A DNA stretch of 64,000 bases from Dicyema japonicum (GCA_011109175.1 RDEW01000023.1:469225-533224), one strand, 5' to 3'. Shown: positions 1 through 11,007, counted from the stretch's first letter. The notes: generated by a model from the letters alone, not told the origin. A program made the numbers and translations.

Positions 1-82
1 TAAAGTGGGTTTAGGATCATAAAGTTAAATAAGTCAATTTTTAGATCAAAATTTCGACTTTATAAGTCAAAAAATCGTCCTG
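1..82 (+). repeat. Copy of a dispersed repeat also found at 26309-26400
   Basis: The stretch with AAGTCAATTTTTAGATC and then TTTATAAGTCAAAAAATCG matches the reverse complement of 26309-26400 with few differences. The shared outer end reads roughly AGGGCGATT-TTTTGACTT, and a short copy of that end recurs at about 2237-2250. It looks like one terminus of an unidentified DNA transposon. No coding sequence is attached. Confidence 0.5.
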
Positions 83-364
83 GTTATAATTTTCCTTTAG
101 GCTTATAAAAATCGATATCTTTCCTAGTGATTGGATGCTTGTGTTTTTGCGCGTTCTAATAAACGAGATGGCTTCATCCGTTCCTTAGAAAATCCACACC
201 ACATTGCAAACACAATTTTTTAAGTGGATTTTATGGATTTTTAATTAAACCCATAATATAAATGGTTCTCTTTATAATCCCTTATTTTAAACAGGTCCCA
301 TCAAAAAGTTGCATGCTTTATTATTTAAATTATTTAGAATAAATTTATTTGTAAATATATCATA
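83..364. other. AT-rich DNA without a recognisable gene
   Basis: No reading frame of note, no tRNA and no protein similarity that I can see. It ends at the TA dinucleotide that flanks the transposon beginning at 365. Confidence 0.6.
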
Positions 365-382
365 AAGGGTTATTTATTTAAT

Positions 383-757
383 AATTTGTCAAAATGCTTA
401 ATAACTTTGTCATAAAGCTTAATAACTTTGTCAAATACTTAATAATTTTGTCAAAATGTTTAATAATTCGTCAAAATACTTAATAACTTTGTCAAAATGT
501 TTAATAACTTTGTCAAAATATTTAATAACTTTGTCATAAAGTTTAATAACTTTGTCAAAATACTTAATAAATTTGTCAAAATGTTTAATAATTTGTCAAA
601 ATACTTAATAATTTTGTAAAAATGTTTAATAACTTTGTAAAGATTATTATTTATATTTTTGAGATTATTATTTATATTTTGGGATTATTATTTATATTTT
701 TGGGATCATTATTTATATTTATTGGATCATTATTTATATTTATTGGATTATTAAGTT
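383..757 (+). repeat. Left subterminal repeat arrays of the Tc1/mariner element
   Basis: About 13 tandem units close to TAATAACTTTGTCAAAATG run from 383 to 645. Units vary by single bases, with alternating ATGTT and ATACT ends. From about 646 to 757 a second array of five units near GGATCATTATTTATATTT follows, up to the transposase. The first array is repeated in inverse orientation at 1897-2203. Confidence 0.9.
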
Positions 758-792
758 CCTATAAATACAAATTTTAGCGCAAATTGAATTAA

Positions 793-1846
793 ATGAATAG
801 TTACAAAAACAAAAATACTACTCTATCCGAAGATAACCGAACACTTATTATAAATAAACATGAAGCAGGGTTGGCTTATTCAAAAATAAGCGAAGACATC
901 TGTATTAACTATCAGACAGTTGTTTCTATCGTCAAAATCATACAAAAATACAGGAAGTTTTGCTTCAACAAAAAATAATTGTGGACGAAAAAAAAACTTA
1001 ATTCATCGGATATCTTATTTTTGACTAAAAAAATTGAAGAAGATGCTTCATTTTACTCTGAAGAATTTAAAAAATTCTTTATTTGATGTGCAAAGAAAAA
1101 TGTCTCTTTATCGACAATAAATAGGACGCTAGATACATTTGGATATAGTTTTAAAAAGATTCAATTTGTACCTATGGCGAGAAAATTCTACAATAAATAT
1201 GGAAGAAAGATATAGATTTGCCAGAAAAATAATTGAAATTGATAATCAACGACTTATTTTTATAGACGAAATGGGAGTCAATTGTTCGATGAGATCCAAA
1301 TTTGGAAGATCTATAAAAGGAGTTACTCCCGAAAAAATGTATTAGAAACATAAGAGAGAAAAATTTTTCTATTGTGCTGCTATTTCTGTGGACGGCCTTT
1401 TACATTACGAAATCAATTCCTCCCCTTATCGCGCAGAGAGACGTTCATTGATTTTGTAATGCAGCTTAATTATAAGCTTGAACATGCAGGGAAAAAAAGT
1501 ATGGTTATATATTATATTTAAGACATGGTATTGATATGTGACAATGCATCAATTTACAAGAGCGAGCAATTAAAAAATGTTGTATTCGGAACTGGTATCC
1601 AATTAATTTTTAACGTGTATAGGGTATGAATTGTATTTTTTGCCTCCTTATACTCCTCAACTCAATCCAATTGAAGAGTTTTTTTCTGTTTGGAAAAATA
1701 ACATCAAAAAGAAAAATTGTAGGAACTCTGAGGAATTAATAAACGCAATCCACAACATCGGAGAAATTCCATCAGATGTGTGCAATAATTTGTATAGCCA
1801 CATGCGGAGCTATTTAGTTAAAGCATTGGCTTATGAAGAATTTTAA
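793..1846 (+). pseudogene. Broken DDE transposase of the Tc1/mariner element
   Basis: Pieces in shifted frames keep the family layout. An N-terminal helix-turn-helix-like part (793-978, with LSEDNRTLIINKHEAGLAYS) comes first. Then follow FIDEMGVN with the first catalytic Asp (about 1258-1280), ICDNASIYKSEQ with the second (about 1533-1565), and PPYTPQLNPIEEFFSVW with the catalytic Glu (about 1640-1690). Stops and frame changes near 978, 1086, 1345 and 1521 break it, so no complete protein can be made. The catalytic triad and the PYTPQLNPIE box identify the superfamily. Confidence 0.85.
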
Positions 1847-1896
1847 TTTATAGTTGTTTTTTCAATTAATTATAAAATTGGTTTCTTTTAATTTGA

Positions 1897-2203
1897 CCCT
1901 TGACAAAGTTATTAAACATTTTGACAAAGTTATTAAATTTTGACAAATTTATTAAGTATTTTGACAATTATTAAAATTTTGACAAATATTAAATTTTTGA
2001 CAAAGTTATTAAATTTTGACAAAGTTATTAAATTTTTGACAAAGTTATTAAACATTTTGACAAAGTTATTAATTTTATGACAAAGTTATTAAACATTTTG
2101 ACGAATTATTAAACATTTTGACAAAATTATTAGATATTTTGACAAAGTTATTAGACATTTTGACAAAGTTATTAAATTTTATGACAAAGTTATTAAATAA
2201 ATA
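1897..2203 (-). repeat. Right subterminal repeat array of the Tc1/mariner element
   Basis: About 15 units of TTGACAAAGTTATTAAACA and variants, the reverse complement of the left array. Together they make an inverted pair of satellites around the transposase. Several units have lost part of the sequence, for example TTGACAATTATTAAAAT near 1961. Confidence 0.9.
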
Positions 2204-2292
2204 GGAAAACCCTGTAATTAAAAAATCCGTAATTCAAAAATCGCCCTCTGACAAATAAAAATCGTCCCTCAGGGGCGAATCTCTCCTCTTTG

Positions 2293-2394
2293 AGAAACGT
2301 TGAATTAGAAAATGCGCTCTCGGAGTTGTTTCAACAACCAGAATCTGACCTGCCTGAGAAGCCTGGCGAGCAGGCAAGCGAGGAAGGTTGTTAA
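2293..2394 (+). pseudogene. 3' end of an R4-type LINE ORF
   Basis: The frame ending at the TAA at 2392-2394 encodes ALSELFQQPESDLPEKPGEQ and then ASEEGC. That is nearly the same as the C-terminus of the large R4-type element at 31880-35299, which ends ALSELFQQPESNLPEEAGEQ, AGEEGC. Only about 34 codons remain. The 3' flank differs from that of the large copy, so this is a different subfamily or a recombined end. Confidence 0.85.
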
Positions 2395-2777
2395 AAATCA
2401 TTTAGTTAGTTATTAACCCAGACCTCACTACTTGTAGGAGGCCAACTGATATCAGGCGTCCAATAGCTAATGATAATGCTTCCACAGGTCTCTGATGTTC
2501 ACTGGAGGTCCTGGACAGGATAAAGCTTCTTTTAGAATCAATAATAATCGGTCCAGTAAAGAAACCAAGAGCCCGATTCGTCTTTTAGGAAGAAGTGTCT
2601 AGAACGTAATTGTGCTAGGGTCAAATAGTTACATTTTTGGTTGGTTAAATTTTAATTTAATTTATTAACTCCGGATACACCGAGAAGTTAAAGTAAATAA
2701 AGTGATCAAACTATAATTTAAATAATAATTATTTTAAATAATAAATAAATAATCCCGTTAGGAAGATCGTTCATTTG
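2395..2777. other. Intergenic stretch with a DR1 retroposon fragment
   Basis: From 2652 to about 2703 the sequence TTATTAACTCCGGATACACC and what follows is the 3' end, inverted, of the DR1 retroposon (full copies at 46497-46819 and 62663-62970). The rest up to the CDK7 start shows no frame or motif that I recognise. The CDK7 promoter must lie here, but I see no clear TATA or initiator. Confidence 0.6.
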
Positions 2778-3957
2778 ATGAAACGTAAGCATCAATCAGA
2801 TTATGAGCGTATTGCGTTCCTGGGTGAAGGACAGGTCGTTTTTATTTTGTCAAATTAGTACGCCATTGTTTATAAGGCCTGCAGAATTGGGGAACCTAAT
2901 AAATTTTACGCTATAAAAAAAGTAAAGTATATTTTTTCATTATAGATGAGATCATACGACCGAAGATCTTCATCTGATGGAGTCCATATAACCTCCGTTA
3001 GGGAACTTAAATATTTAAGAGAATTCAAAATCAAAAACATAATTTCTGTACTTTTCACGACATATTCCAGATTACTGATACATTTGAGAATGACGGTTGT
3101 ATTCACCTAGTGATGGAGTACATGGACTATGACTTGGAGGTATTTGTGGTTTATATGTTTAGTCTATGATTAAAAAGAAGGATTTGTCGATTTCTCACAT
3201 CAAATTTTTTACTTATCAACTACTTCTGGCACTCGACTATTTGCATAAAAAGAGCATACTTCACAGAGTAAGTTATGTGTCATATTGTAGGACATTAAGC
3301 CCAGTAACGTACTGGTGAACAAAATGGGAGTCGTAAAGTTGACTGATTTTGGGTTAGCTCGGAAGTACGGGATTCCAAATCAGCAATTTACTCCAGGTGT
3401 GGCCACAATGTTCTACTTATTGGATATTTTAGATGGTACAGAGCCCCGGAACTGCTATATGGGGCTCGGCATTATGGAACAGGGGTTGATATCTGGTCAT
3501 TTGGATGTATTATTGGAGAATTCAGCACAAGGGTTTGATTGTGTTTATATGTAGACTGCGTTATTCCCTGGACATACGGATATTGATCAATTAAATAAGA
3601 TATTTGCAATTAGGGGATCACCTAATAAGGATACATGGCCTGTTTGTGTCTCCATTTATTCTAGAATGTCCACTTATTACCAGACTATTTGGAATTTTCT
3701 TATATGCCCACGATTTCCTTGAAATGCATCCTTCCTAACGCTTCCATTGATTTAGTTGCCATCGTTGAGGACGCACTTCAGATTAACCCAATCAACCGGC
3801 CTTCAGCTTCCAAAGTACTCTTTGTTGTCATTTCTAGTTGCTATCTTTTAAATTCTTAAGCGATCTTCCTTCTCCATCCGACTATAGGGACCCTCCTGAT
3901 CTTCAGACGGACAACGAAAACGTCTCGTCTTATGGTAGATACCAATTATATCTTTAG
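2778..3957 (+). CDS. CDK7: Cyclin-dependent kinase 7 (CAK / TFIIH kinase)
   Basis: Ten exons, nine introns: 2835-2858, 2922-2945, 3048-3070, 3140-3162, 3268-3290, 3410-3432, 3533-3554, 3642-3664, 3815-3837, each 22-24 nt with GT and AG. Spliced, it is 323 codons plus stop; human CDK7 is 346. In order I see the glycine loop GEGQYAIVYKA, the VAIKK-type lysine in FYAIKK, a SVRELKYL helix (NRTALRE in human CDK7), [10 protein letters not shown] catalytic loop, [10 protein letters not shown] (DFG), [20 protein letters not shown] and the CMGC tail. GEGQ, the DFGLA plus SPN-like stretch and the insert-free C-lobe fit CDK7 better than CDK1/2. CDK7 with cyclin H and MAT1 phosphorylates cell-cycle CDKs and the RNA polymerase II tail. 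The ATG at 2778 leaves nine residues before the kinase domain. All motifs are intact, so it is probably functional. Confidence 0.95.
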
Positions 3958-4065
3958 GAAATGTTTCTAGAAGATTGTTTCATTGAATTGTTTAATTTAA
4001 TCCTAGTTTGATTTTGTGAAAAAGATTATTTTTTATAAACTAAGTGATATGACTTGTCTCCAAGC

Positions 4066-4222
4066 CAGTGGTTCTCAACCTTTTTGGTGTGCGTGCCAAA
4101 TCAATAATTAACAATTGGTTCGCTTAATTAGTTGTTTACTTTAACTTCTTTCTCGGAGTATCCGGGGTTAATAAATTAATTAAAAACAATTGGTTCGGGC
4201 GCCGAAAATTTTTTTTAAGAAA
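4066..4222 (+). mobile_element. hAT-type terminal sequence, split by later insertions
   Basis: CAGTGGTTCTCAACCTTTTT at 4066-4085 is a typical hAT (Charlie/SPIN-like) terminal inverted repeat. The element continues as AATTGGTTCGGGCGCC at 4188 after a DR1 fragment that split it (4123-4184), and then meets the SINE at 4233. I do not see the matching far end, so this may be one end of a non-autonomous copy. Confidence 0.6.
4123..4184 (+). mobile_element. 5'-truncated DR1 retroposon with 13-nt target duplication
   Basis: The insert is the last 62 nt of DR1 (TTAGTTGTTTACTTTAACTT onward, ending GGGGTTAATAA). It is flanked by perfect copies of AACAATTGGTTCG at 4110-4122 and 4185-4197. A 5'-truncated end plus a target-site duplication is the signature of target-primed reverse transcription, so DR1 moves as a retroposon. 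Confidence 0.9.
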
Positions 4223-4225
4223 ATT

Positions 4226-4232
<7 letters not shown>

Positions 4233-4264
<32 letters not shown>

Positions 4265-4606
4265 CCTTTTCACGAGAGCCATAGTATTTTATAGCTCCGC
4301 ATAGGCAGGACACACACTTTATTTAAGTAAAGAACAGTTAATTTTAACTAATCGTAGAACCAAGGAATGATCTTCACTTCTTTTTTTTTTTTCTTTTTCT
4401 TGTGTGAGTGTCCTTTCTAGACAAATCCAGTTCCGCAGTGAGTATTCACTGATGACGGCGTCACTCGTCAAACCATTTCTGCATCGTAGATGCGTGGAAC
4501 CTTCCACCAGGTGAACAGCAGCGAGATTCGAAGATTCGAACCCGTAGATTCGAACCCGTAGCCTAAGCCACTTAAGCCCGACACCTAACCACTACGCCAC
4601 CCGGCC
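4233..4606 (-). mobile_element. tRNA-headed SINE, full length, with 13-nt target duplication
   Basis: Read on the minus strand the head is tRNA-like: GGGTGGCGTAGTGGTTAGG holds an A box (TGGCGTAGTGG) and ACGGGTTCGAATC a B box, the latter duplicated in this copy. The body follows with GACGAGTGACGCCGTCATCA, then the 3' part with ATGCGGAGCTATAAAATACT and CTCTCGTGAAAAGGC, and a poly(A) tail seen as the T run near 4231-4260. AAAATTAAACTTT flanks both sides (4220-4232, 4607-4619). Its 3' end resembles the RTE LINE 3' end at 22345-22385. It carries pol III boxes but is a repeat, not a tRNA gene. Confidence 0.9.
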
Positions 4607-4749
4607 AAAATTAAACTTTATTAACTAAAATTAATATGAGAATTGAATCTGCCTTCTTAATATGAGAATTGAATTCCAATTAGCTCCGTGTTCGAGTCTT
4701 CCATTAGGCTCTTGTAAGAAGAAAAGTTCTCAAGGTATTTTATTCCTTT

Positions 4750-4960
4750 TCTATCAAGAGTCAGTAGACCCCCTCCTTGCCAGATGGACGGTCGGATCTT
4801 ATTGTGTTGTATCCATTAAAGAGAGAAGTAGGAATGTTTTCTGAAAGCTTCGTTTCCTGCAGAAGGCAGATATCTACTCTGTTCCTTTCCAAAAATAAAG
4901 AAAGTTTGGCATTCTTTCCAGAGATGCCGTCGACATGAGATGAAAAGGACATGTGTGTTG
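4750..4960 (-). pseudogene. LINE endonuclease N-terminus, fragment
   Basis: Minus-strand frame with NGISGKNAKLSLFLERN-type start, VDICLLQETKL and an RSDRPSGKEG stretch. This is the first segment of an apurinic-type endonuclease, including the catalytic Glu in QETK. It belongs to the Jockey/CR1-like family seen through the window. It lies downstream, on its own strand, of the RT piece at 5157-5735, so the two are separate insertions or rearranged. Confidence 0.75.
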
Positions 4961-5156
4961 AAAGTGATCCCCAAGATTTTCAGATTCTTCGTGAAAGGTA
5001 TTTTTGTCTATTTGATGTATTCACTGTCATTTGTCCAAGTCGTTTGTTCGAAATAAATAAGGACGAAGAAGATTCTTCAGTAGATATATAAAGGCGGTTA
5101 TAATTTAGTCAAATTTGAATCTTGTGAAGCTATTTTTTGTAGTCTTTCTGATGCCT

Positions 5157-5735
5157 TTAGGAGATTTGATCGCGGGATCCGACTAATAGGTCATCAGCAT
5201 ATGATAGGAGGAAATCGTCTTCATTATCGGGTTGTAGTAAATCGGACATATATAAGTTAAATAAGGCGGATGATAAAGGGGAACTTTGTGGGACACCATT
5301 GGGTAGTAATCTTGAAACTGATTTGGTCCCATCCATGTATACCCGGGCCTTTCTTCTATTGAAATTAGCAAACCAGAGTTTTATATTGAGGTTGACAAAA
5401 AGGCCAAATAATTTTCGGGTTAGGATTTTCCTGGAGACAGAGTCGAAGGCCTTTTGTAAATCGATCGAGCAAACGACTGTTTTGAGGTGGCGAGTATTTG
5501 TGTTAAAGCCTTTAAGGATAAATTGGTTGAGGGCAGTGAGGTGGGTAGAAGTTGAATAACCCATTCTGAATCTATGTTGTGAAGATGAAAAAGGAAGGGA
5601 CGGGGTTATAAGATTAAGAATTTTTTCCAATAATTTTGATAAGGTGCATAGTAAAGAGATTGGTCGAAATGATGCAGGATTGTCCTTAGGCTTTCCCAGT
5701 CTTAAGGATTGGGTGTATATATGACAGTTTTCAGA
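5157..5735 (-). pseudogene. Jockey/CR1-like LINE reverse transcriptase fragment
   Basis: The minus strand encodes PASFRPISLLCTLSKLLEKI, RMGYSTSTHLTALNQFI, VVCSIDLQKAFDSVSRKIL, LLPNGVPQSSPLSSALFNLY and LLSYADDLLVGSRD in order. These are the RT fingers and palm, with the first Asp in IDLQKAFD and the paired YADD. Both catalytic boxes survive but neither endonuclease nor C-terminus is attached. It shares the family of the copies at 10850-14260 and 26509-29275. Confidence 0.9.
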
Positions 5736-5879
5736 TAATTGAATTTGTATTCATATATATTGAATAGTTGAAAATCACTGATATTACATCAATCGCAATA
5801 GGTCCATGGTGTTTTAGTAAGATACTAGGGATAGAATATTTTTGTCTGGTTGATAAATATTAGCTCTTTTCTAAGAGAC

Positions 5880-7640
5880 GAAACTTAACCCACGGCGACC
5901 AACACCCAACTTTCCGGGAAACACTGTTTTCAGACGAGACAAAGGCCATGGAAAGGGAGGAGTCCTTATTACGCTAATTAGGAAGCATATAATGGCCAAA
6001 ATATTTCGGACGACATCCCGGACCCCTCACTGCCTGGACTACACACTGGAACAACTAACTCTGAGAATATGCCTACCCTCTCTATATATTGACAGTTGTC
6101 AATATGTACATACCCCTTCCACCGTCATGCCCCAGCGGCTACAGCCCAGAACTCAAGAGATTCACCAGGTTGGAAAACACGCAAATTGGCGGTGACCTAA
6201 ATGCGAAGAGTTCTCAATTTGGTATGCTGACCAACAACTGGATCAACGGGGAACCTTCATATCCAACAGTTTTGACGACTTGATCATTCTCAATAATCCA
6301 AGCAGACACACAAGGACCCCTTCCCGTCGAGGCGACCCCCTACTTCACCAGACATTTCTTTTGCCGCTCCTTCTCTTGCGGCTGTCATTTCATGAAATGT
6401 TATATACGACTTACATACGGACATAACCCGATTTTCATGAGGATCCCACAAAAACATAAATTAATGAACAATCCGAGAACCAATGTGAACTTCTCAAAGG
6501 CAATATGGCCCACATTCACATATTTCATCGAACTATACCTTCAGGCCTTCCGGATAGAGAACTTCGGATCTATCGACGCAGCTGTCGAATACCTAAACGA
6601 GATTATACTCAGAGCTTCCAAAAGATACATTCCGATGGGTCGTCCTCAACGTCCATCACACTCAATTGATGCTGAAATGCGAGATCTAATCCAAACGAGA
6701 AATAAGTTGAAGAATTTCGATAGATAATCAGTGGACGTAACTGAAAGGATATCAAAACTGAACAAAGAAATTACGCGGAACATCACAAAATACAGCAATG
6801 AACGTTGGGAAGTTTTGCTCAGAAAAGCTACAAACAATACTTCCCCCACTGTATTATGGAAATCGACAAAAGGCTCAAGAAGTGCTTTCCGCATTTAATT
6901 GGACATCGAGAGTCATGTCCAAATCCCAATGACATTATGAAGTACTATGTGAATATTAGTCATAAACCATATGGTTATAGTTTCCACTTCTACAGACCTG
7001 GATGTTCGTTCTGGCAATGGTCGAAGGAATAAATGTCCCAACATGACTTTCTTCGACCTTTCAATGGTGCACTCAGTAATCAGGAAAATGAATAACTCAA
7101 CATCTCTATTCTCGAACTGAAACACCTGGGTCCTTCCATAACGGCCGCAATAACACAAATTTTCAACTTCTCAATAAACGAGAACAAGATTCCGTCAATA
7201 TGGAAAAATATCTGATCCACTCTATTCTGAAGAAAAACAAACCACCAAACTGCTCGTCCTCCTACCCCGGTATCCATCATCTGCGCCTTATCATGAGTGT
7301 TAGAAAAACTGGTCCTTCTCAAGATCCATCCTTTCATAACTCTACCATCTTTTCTACACTGATTCCGCGAAGGACACTCAACAACAACTCATCTAACAAA
7401 ACTGGTTCAGTTCATCTCTGACGGCCTGAAAACCCAAATCCATACGAGAGAACCGTGCTGGTCTCAATGGATGTAGAGAAGGCTTTTGACTCAGTATTCT
7501 GGAAGATCCTTATAGCAAAAATTTTTGCGACGTCGATCCACCGTAAAATCAAATCATGGTTGGCTAACTTCATCAACGATCGAATGGGCCAACCAAAAAT
7601 CAAAACCGCGATACCTTCCAAATAGAGTTCCACAAGCAGG
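5880..7640 (+). mobile_element. Jockey/CR1-like LINE, heavily decayed
   Basis: Plus strand. Endonuclease remnants come first: GHGKGGVLITLIRKH near 5945, then a GDLNAKSSQFGML-type motif near 6190 and a family acceptor near 6300. A linker with RASKRYIPMGR follows (6614-6646). The RT then shows VLVSMDVEKAFDSVFWKILI (about 7456-7515) and KIKSWLANFINDRMG. There are many stops and frame changes, and the RT is cut before the YADD box. About 1.7 kb of an originally longer element remains. Confidence 0.8.
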
Positions 7641-7644
7641 ATGC

Positions 7645-9960
7645 CAGCGAGTTTCGCTCAAGTAGTTAGCAGCGCTCACAGGGATCTCCTGTTCGTGTAA
7701 AAATCCGATTCCCTAGACGACTCAAGAATTCCAGCGTAGTAGACGCAGGGGAACCAAACATTTCGATAGCGAGGGAAAAAACAAAAAATCCTCTGGTAGG
7801 ACCGCATACTTTACCCGTTTTTGACCCCTCGGCTCTGGTGTAGTTCAGGGTGAATGTGTCGGTTCAGGTGACGTCCATGAAAAGAGGTTTCCCGATTTCA
7901 AAGGGGAAGATCATCATCCCATCTAGTCGTTTCCCGTCACGCCTGCAAAGACTGACTGGTTCAAGCATAGAGAGGTGTCCAGCGGCGTCCAAAGCTAGTC
8001 TAATGACTTCGTTCAAGGTCATGTGTCTGGAAGATCTGCCTGTACTCGTCCTGCAGAAGAGAGGATGTAAGCCAAAACTGTTAATCTAGTCCTCGCTTCG
8101 GCATGGATGCGGCACACAGAAGTTTAAATCCGAGTCGTCATGATATCCTATAGGGACGCATTCATCATCCAGAAAGGTACCAAAAACTCCATTGGGAATG
8201 GCGTTGAGCCAGACACCGCTCTTGAAGACGCCCCCGACAAAGAACTACCACGACGATGTTGCTTAGATGACACCAGCAGATCTTCAAATGACTTCCGGCA
8301 TACGGCATCGTCCAGATCCTGTTGAAAAATCACGGAAGGTTTGAAAAACTGATAGGTACGGCTCAAGAGCATGACCGACGTCCTGGTCAGTAGAGAATTC
8401 AGGGAGGGAGTGTAGAATCTTCTTTACAAGGGAGTTACAGGTCATTAATGACGAGAGATATTCAGGGGGAGAAATGTCTACAGAGTTGTAAATTCAAAAC
8501 CTTTCAAGTCTGACAGGCTGTGTAGCCTGCTTGCATGAGTTTTCATCAAACCGGACATTAAAGATGCGCTCTGCTGTTGAACGGAAGATCCTATCAATGT
8601 GTGAGAGTTGGTCGCATTGGGTGAAATAGGGAACAGTCCTCAGGACATATGCAAGTCTATGTATACTGAGGCTGTTCTTTTGTAAGAATAATGATACGTT
8701 TACTTCAAGAAGACACAAACGGTCTAGAGTCACTTTGAGTAACAGCAGTTTTCTTCTTATAGTTCTCCCCATTACACGCATGGTGATTGGGAATCTAAAG
8801 TCTTCTTCAACGGATTTTCTTCTAAAGTTCACAATTGTAGATTTCGCATTCAGATACCATAGATTGAGGAGCGAGCTCTGAAGTTTAATAATTCTTTCGA
8901 TTGCAAGACAGAACAACAGGGGATCCATCTATGGGGGTCTCCTTGTTGCACTTCGGTATAGGAAAGGATTAGGTAGTCTCTGAAAAGTATGGATGAAGGT
9001 AGACTATAGAACTGATTTACAATTTCGAAAATATTATGGCATCTTTCCAAACTCGCATCCAGGATATTTATTATCTCTCCTTAAACTGTTGAAAACGTTC
9101 TTGATGTCTAGTTTGACAAATACATGTTCTTGGAATCTTCTATACTGCGGTTTAGAAATGTTCTCACTGAATGGACAGTGAACACCAACGCATACTTGAT
9201 GAAGGTTCAAGAATTGTAAAGGCGAATAGAATATCGTGAAGAAATCTTGGCAGCCAGCCTCCTGAAGACGAACCAGACCGCAACCGGTCGTACGTCGTCG
9301 CCCTTCTTATCGAAGACTATCAAGTTGGTGGAGAACAGGATGTGGCGGACAACTTCGGGAAATACTCCATACAGAATTCGGTTCTTAAGTGAGATAATTG
9401 AATACGTAAGACAAAGTCTTTGGTCTCCTACGGATAAAAAGGTTAGATCTTTCAGATGGCCAGATCTCATTCCGTCTAGCCCGCCACTGCTACTAGGAGA
9501 AAACTCCCGTATTGCGAAAAGAACTTCATCGTTTGATCCAGTCAAAGGAATCACTCTGGATGGGGGAGCGACTGGACTTAGGTTGTGGGGTGGCTAAGCT
9601 CATGGTGGTAGCGAGGGCGCAAAACTGAGTAGACGCACCCAATCCTGTACTGCGTTAGTCCGGAAAGCATTTTCAGTCGTTTTGGAAAGGGCCTCAGCGG
9701 CGACAAATCGTACGGCCTTAGAGATCTTCAAAGAAAGGTCCGTGAAGAAAGTAACTCAGAGATGAGGTGTAAGTGATGGGTAATTAACGGAAGAGATAAC
9801 AGTAGCACGGGAACGGGGAACCACCCTGCATAGGCCGAGGCATGACTAGCAGTGCCATGCTCCAAGCGCTCTCGCTGCGGCTTAGGATAGTTTGATACAC
9901 TCGAGGTGGAAGAAATTTCTACAAGCAGAACAGATTCCACGATTCCAAGTTCAGACTAGC
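7645..9960 (-). mobile_element. PHD-finger LINE (RT plus C-terminal PD-type domain), decayed
   Basis: Minus strand. From the 5' side: a relic of the PHD-like finger region (9728-9940) and an RT start with AIREFSPSSSGGLDGMRSGH (9207-9554). Next come a GVQQGDP-type box near 8930-8960 and LFCLAIERIIKLQSSLLNLW with a leucine-rich palm. C-terminal parts follow: DLDDAVCRKSFEDLLVSSKQ and RRGSSLSGASSRAVSG (8148-8372), a CVPHPC cysteine box and a GDDDLPFEIGKPLFMDVTCT stretch near 7870-7930. The same order occurs at 36110-38340, 55440-56210 and 60820-62640. Frame changes are frequent. Confidence 0.8.
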
Positions 9961-10849
9961 CGACAGGATGAACACCTCTCAGATGACTTGGCGATAAGAT
10001 TTTCCGAAGTGAGAACAAGATACATGAGAGACAGATACCCTGGGGATGCAAGTGGATGAAACTCTAGTGAGACAGAGGGTGAAACTCTTGGGAAGTGGGG
10101 ATAGGTATTATGCACAGCAGTACACTGCTATACACACAAACTACACAGCACAAGTTTTTTGTAAATTAAAAATAACAATAATCATTAAACAGCCACTCTA
10201 TTCATTTGAGTGGATTTTTGCTGCTCTATAATTTTAAAATATCAACGATTTTAACTAAAAATTACACCATTCAAGTCAAATATCTCAGAATTATCCACGG
10301 TACTAATTTTTATTTTATTGGTTCTAATGGAGTTCAACATACGGCGGAGTTCCACGTACGGAGGAGGGTGACAATTATTAGAGTCATTTTTATAACAGTT
10401 AAAATTTAAAATATAGCACTTAAAAGTAAAATTAAATTTTGAATTATTCAGCATTAAAAATTACATTTTTTGAATTATTCAGATAAAATTATAATTTTTA
10501 AAGAAAACGATTTATTAACAAAAAAAGAAAGATTTCTATAATTAATCCTTTGCAGACAGGATTGCGTATGCGTTCACAAGTAATACGGCGACGTCTTTTT
10601 AAAAAAAGCCATTTTTAAGGAAAAGATCATATCCTTTAAAGTTAATTTCTTGTATGAATTGTATACCGAAATATTATGAGTAGGGCAAGTTGTTTCTAGC
10701 ACTTAAAAATTTTATTAGCGCTATAAAATTAGTAAATCTAGCACTTATAAAGAAAAATTGCATTTAAAATATAAAACAAATATTTAAAAATATACAAATA
10801 AAAGGATATTATTTATAGTAGTATAATAAAATTGGCTGAGCACGTTCCC
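9961..10849. other. AT-rich intergenic DNA, no gene recognised
   Basis: Frames here are short and unlike any family I know. A GC-richer patch with CATACGGCGGAGTTCCACG near 10339-10357 may be part of an old DNA transposon end. Nothing else stands out. Confidence 0.5.
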
Positions 10850-11007
10850 ATCATCTTCAATTGGTTCCCCTCTGGAACAGGACGCCCTGTCATGCGGCTC
10901 GACAAAAAATGTCATGTGACTTGTCGACGACGTGGTGGCATTTAAAAGAAAAGAATCACACTTTCCCCTATCTTCACGGGTGGACCAATAAGGAAGGCCT
11001 GCGCCGC

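Larger units (their letters stand above)
365..2214 (+). mobile_element. Tc1/mariner-type (IS630 superfamily) DNA transposon, decayed
   Basis: The element is bounded by TA at 363-364 and 2215-2216, the usual target of this superfamily. Its ends are inverted: the left starts AAGGGTTATTTATTTAATAA and the right, reversed, starts CAGGGTTTTCC then TATTTATTTAATAA. Inside each end lies a long array of about 20-nt repeats, in opposite orientation on the two sides, so the terminal inverted repeats are roughly 280-320 nt. A broken DDE transposase lies between them. The element cannot be autonomous as read. Confidence 0.85.

Noticed and set aside
383..645. CRISPR-like array
   Set aside because: Units are contiguous with no unique spacers, the same array is inverted at the other end of a transposon, and the DNA is from a nuclear animal-type genome.
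4231..4260. Poly-T tract as a regulatory element
   Set aside because: It is the reversed poly(A) tail of the SINE at 4233-4606, next to its target duplication.
4530..4606. tRNA gene on the minus strand
   Set aside because: A and B boxes are present, but the sequence continues into a repeated body, has a target duplication, and recurs at 47541-47863, so it is a SINE head. The same holds for 47990-48050.
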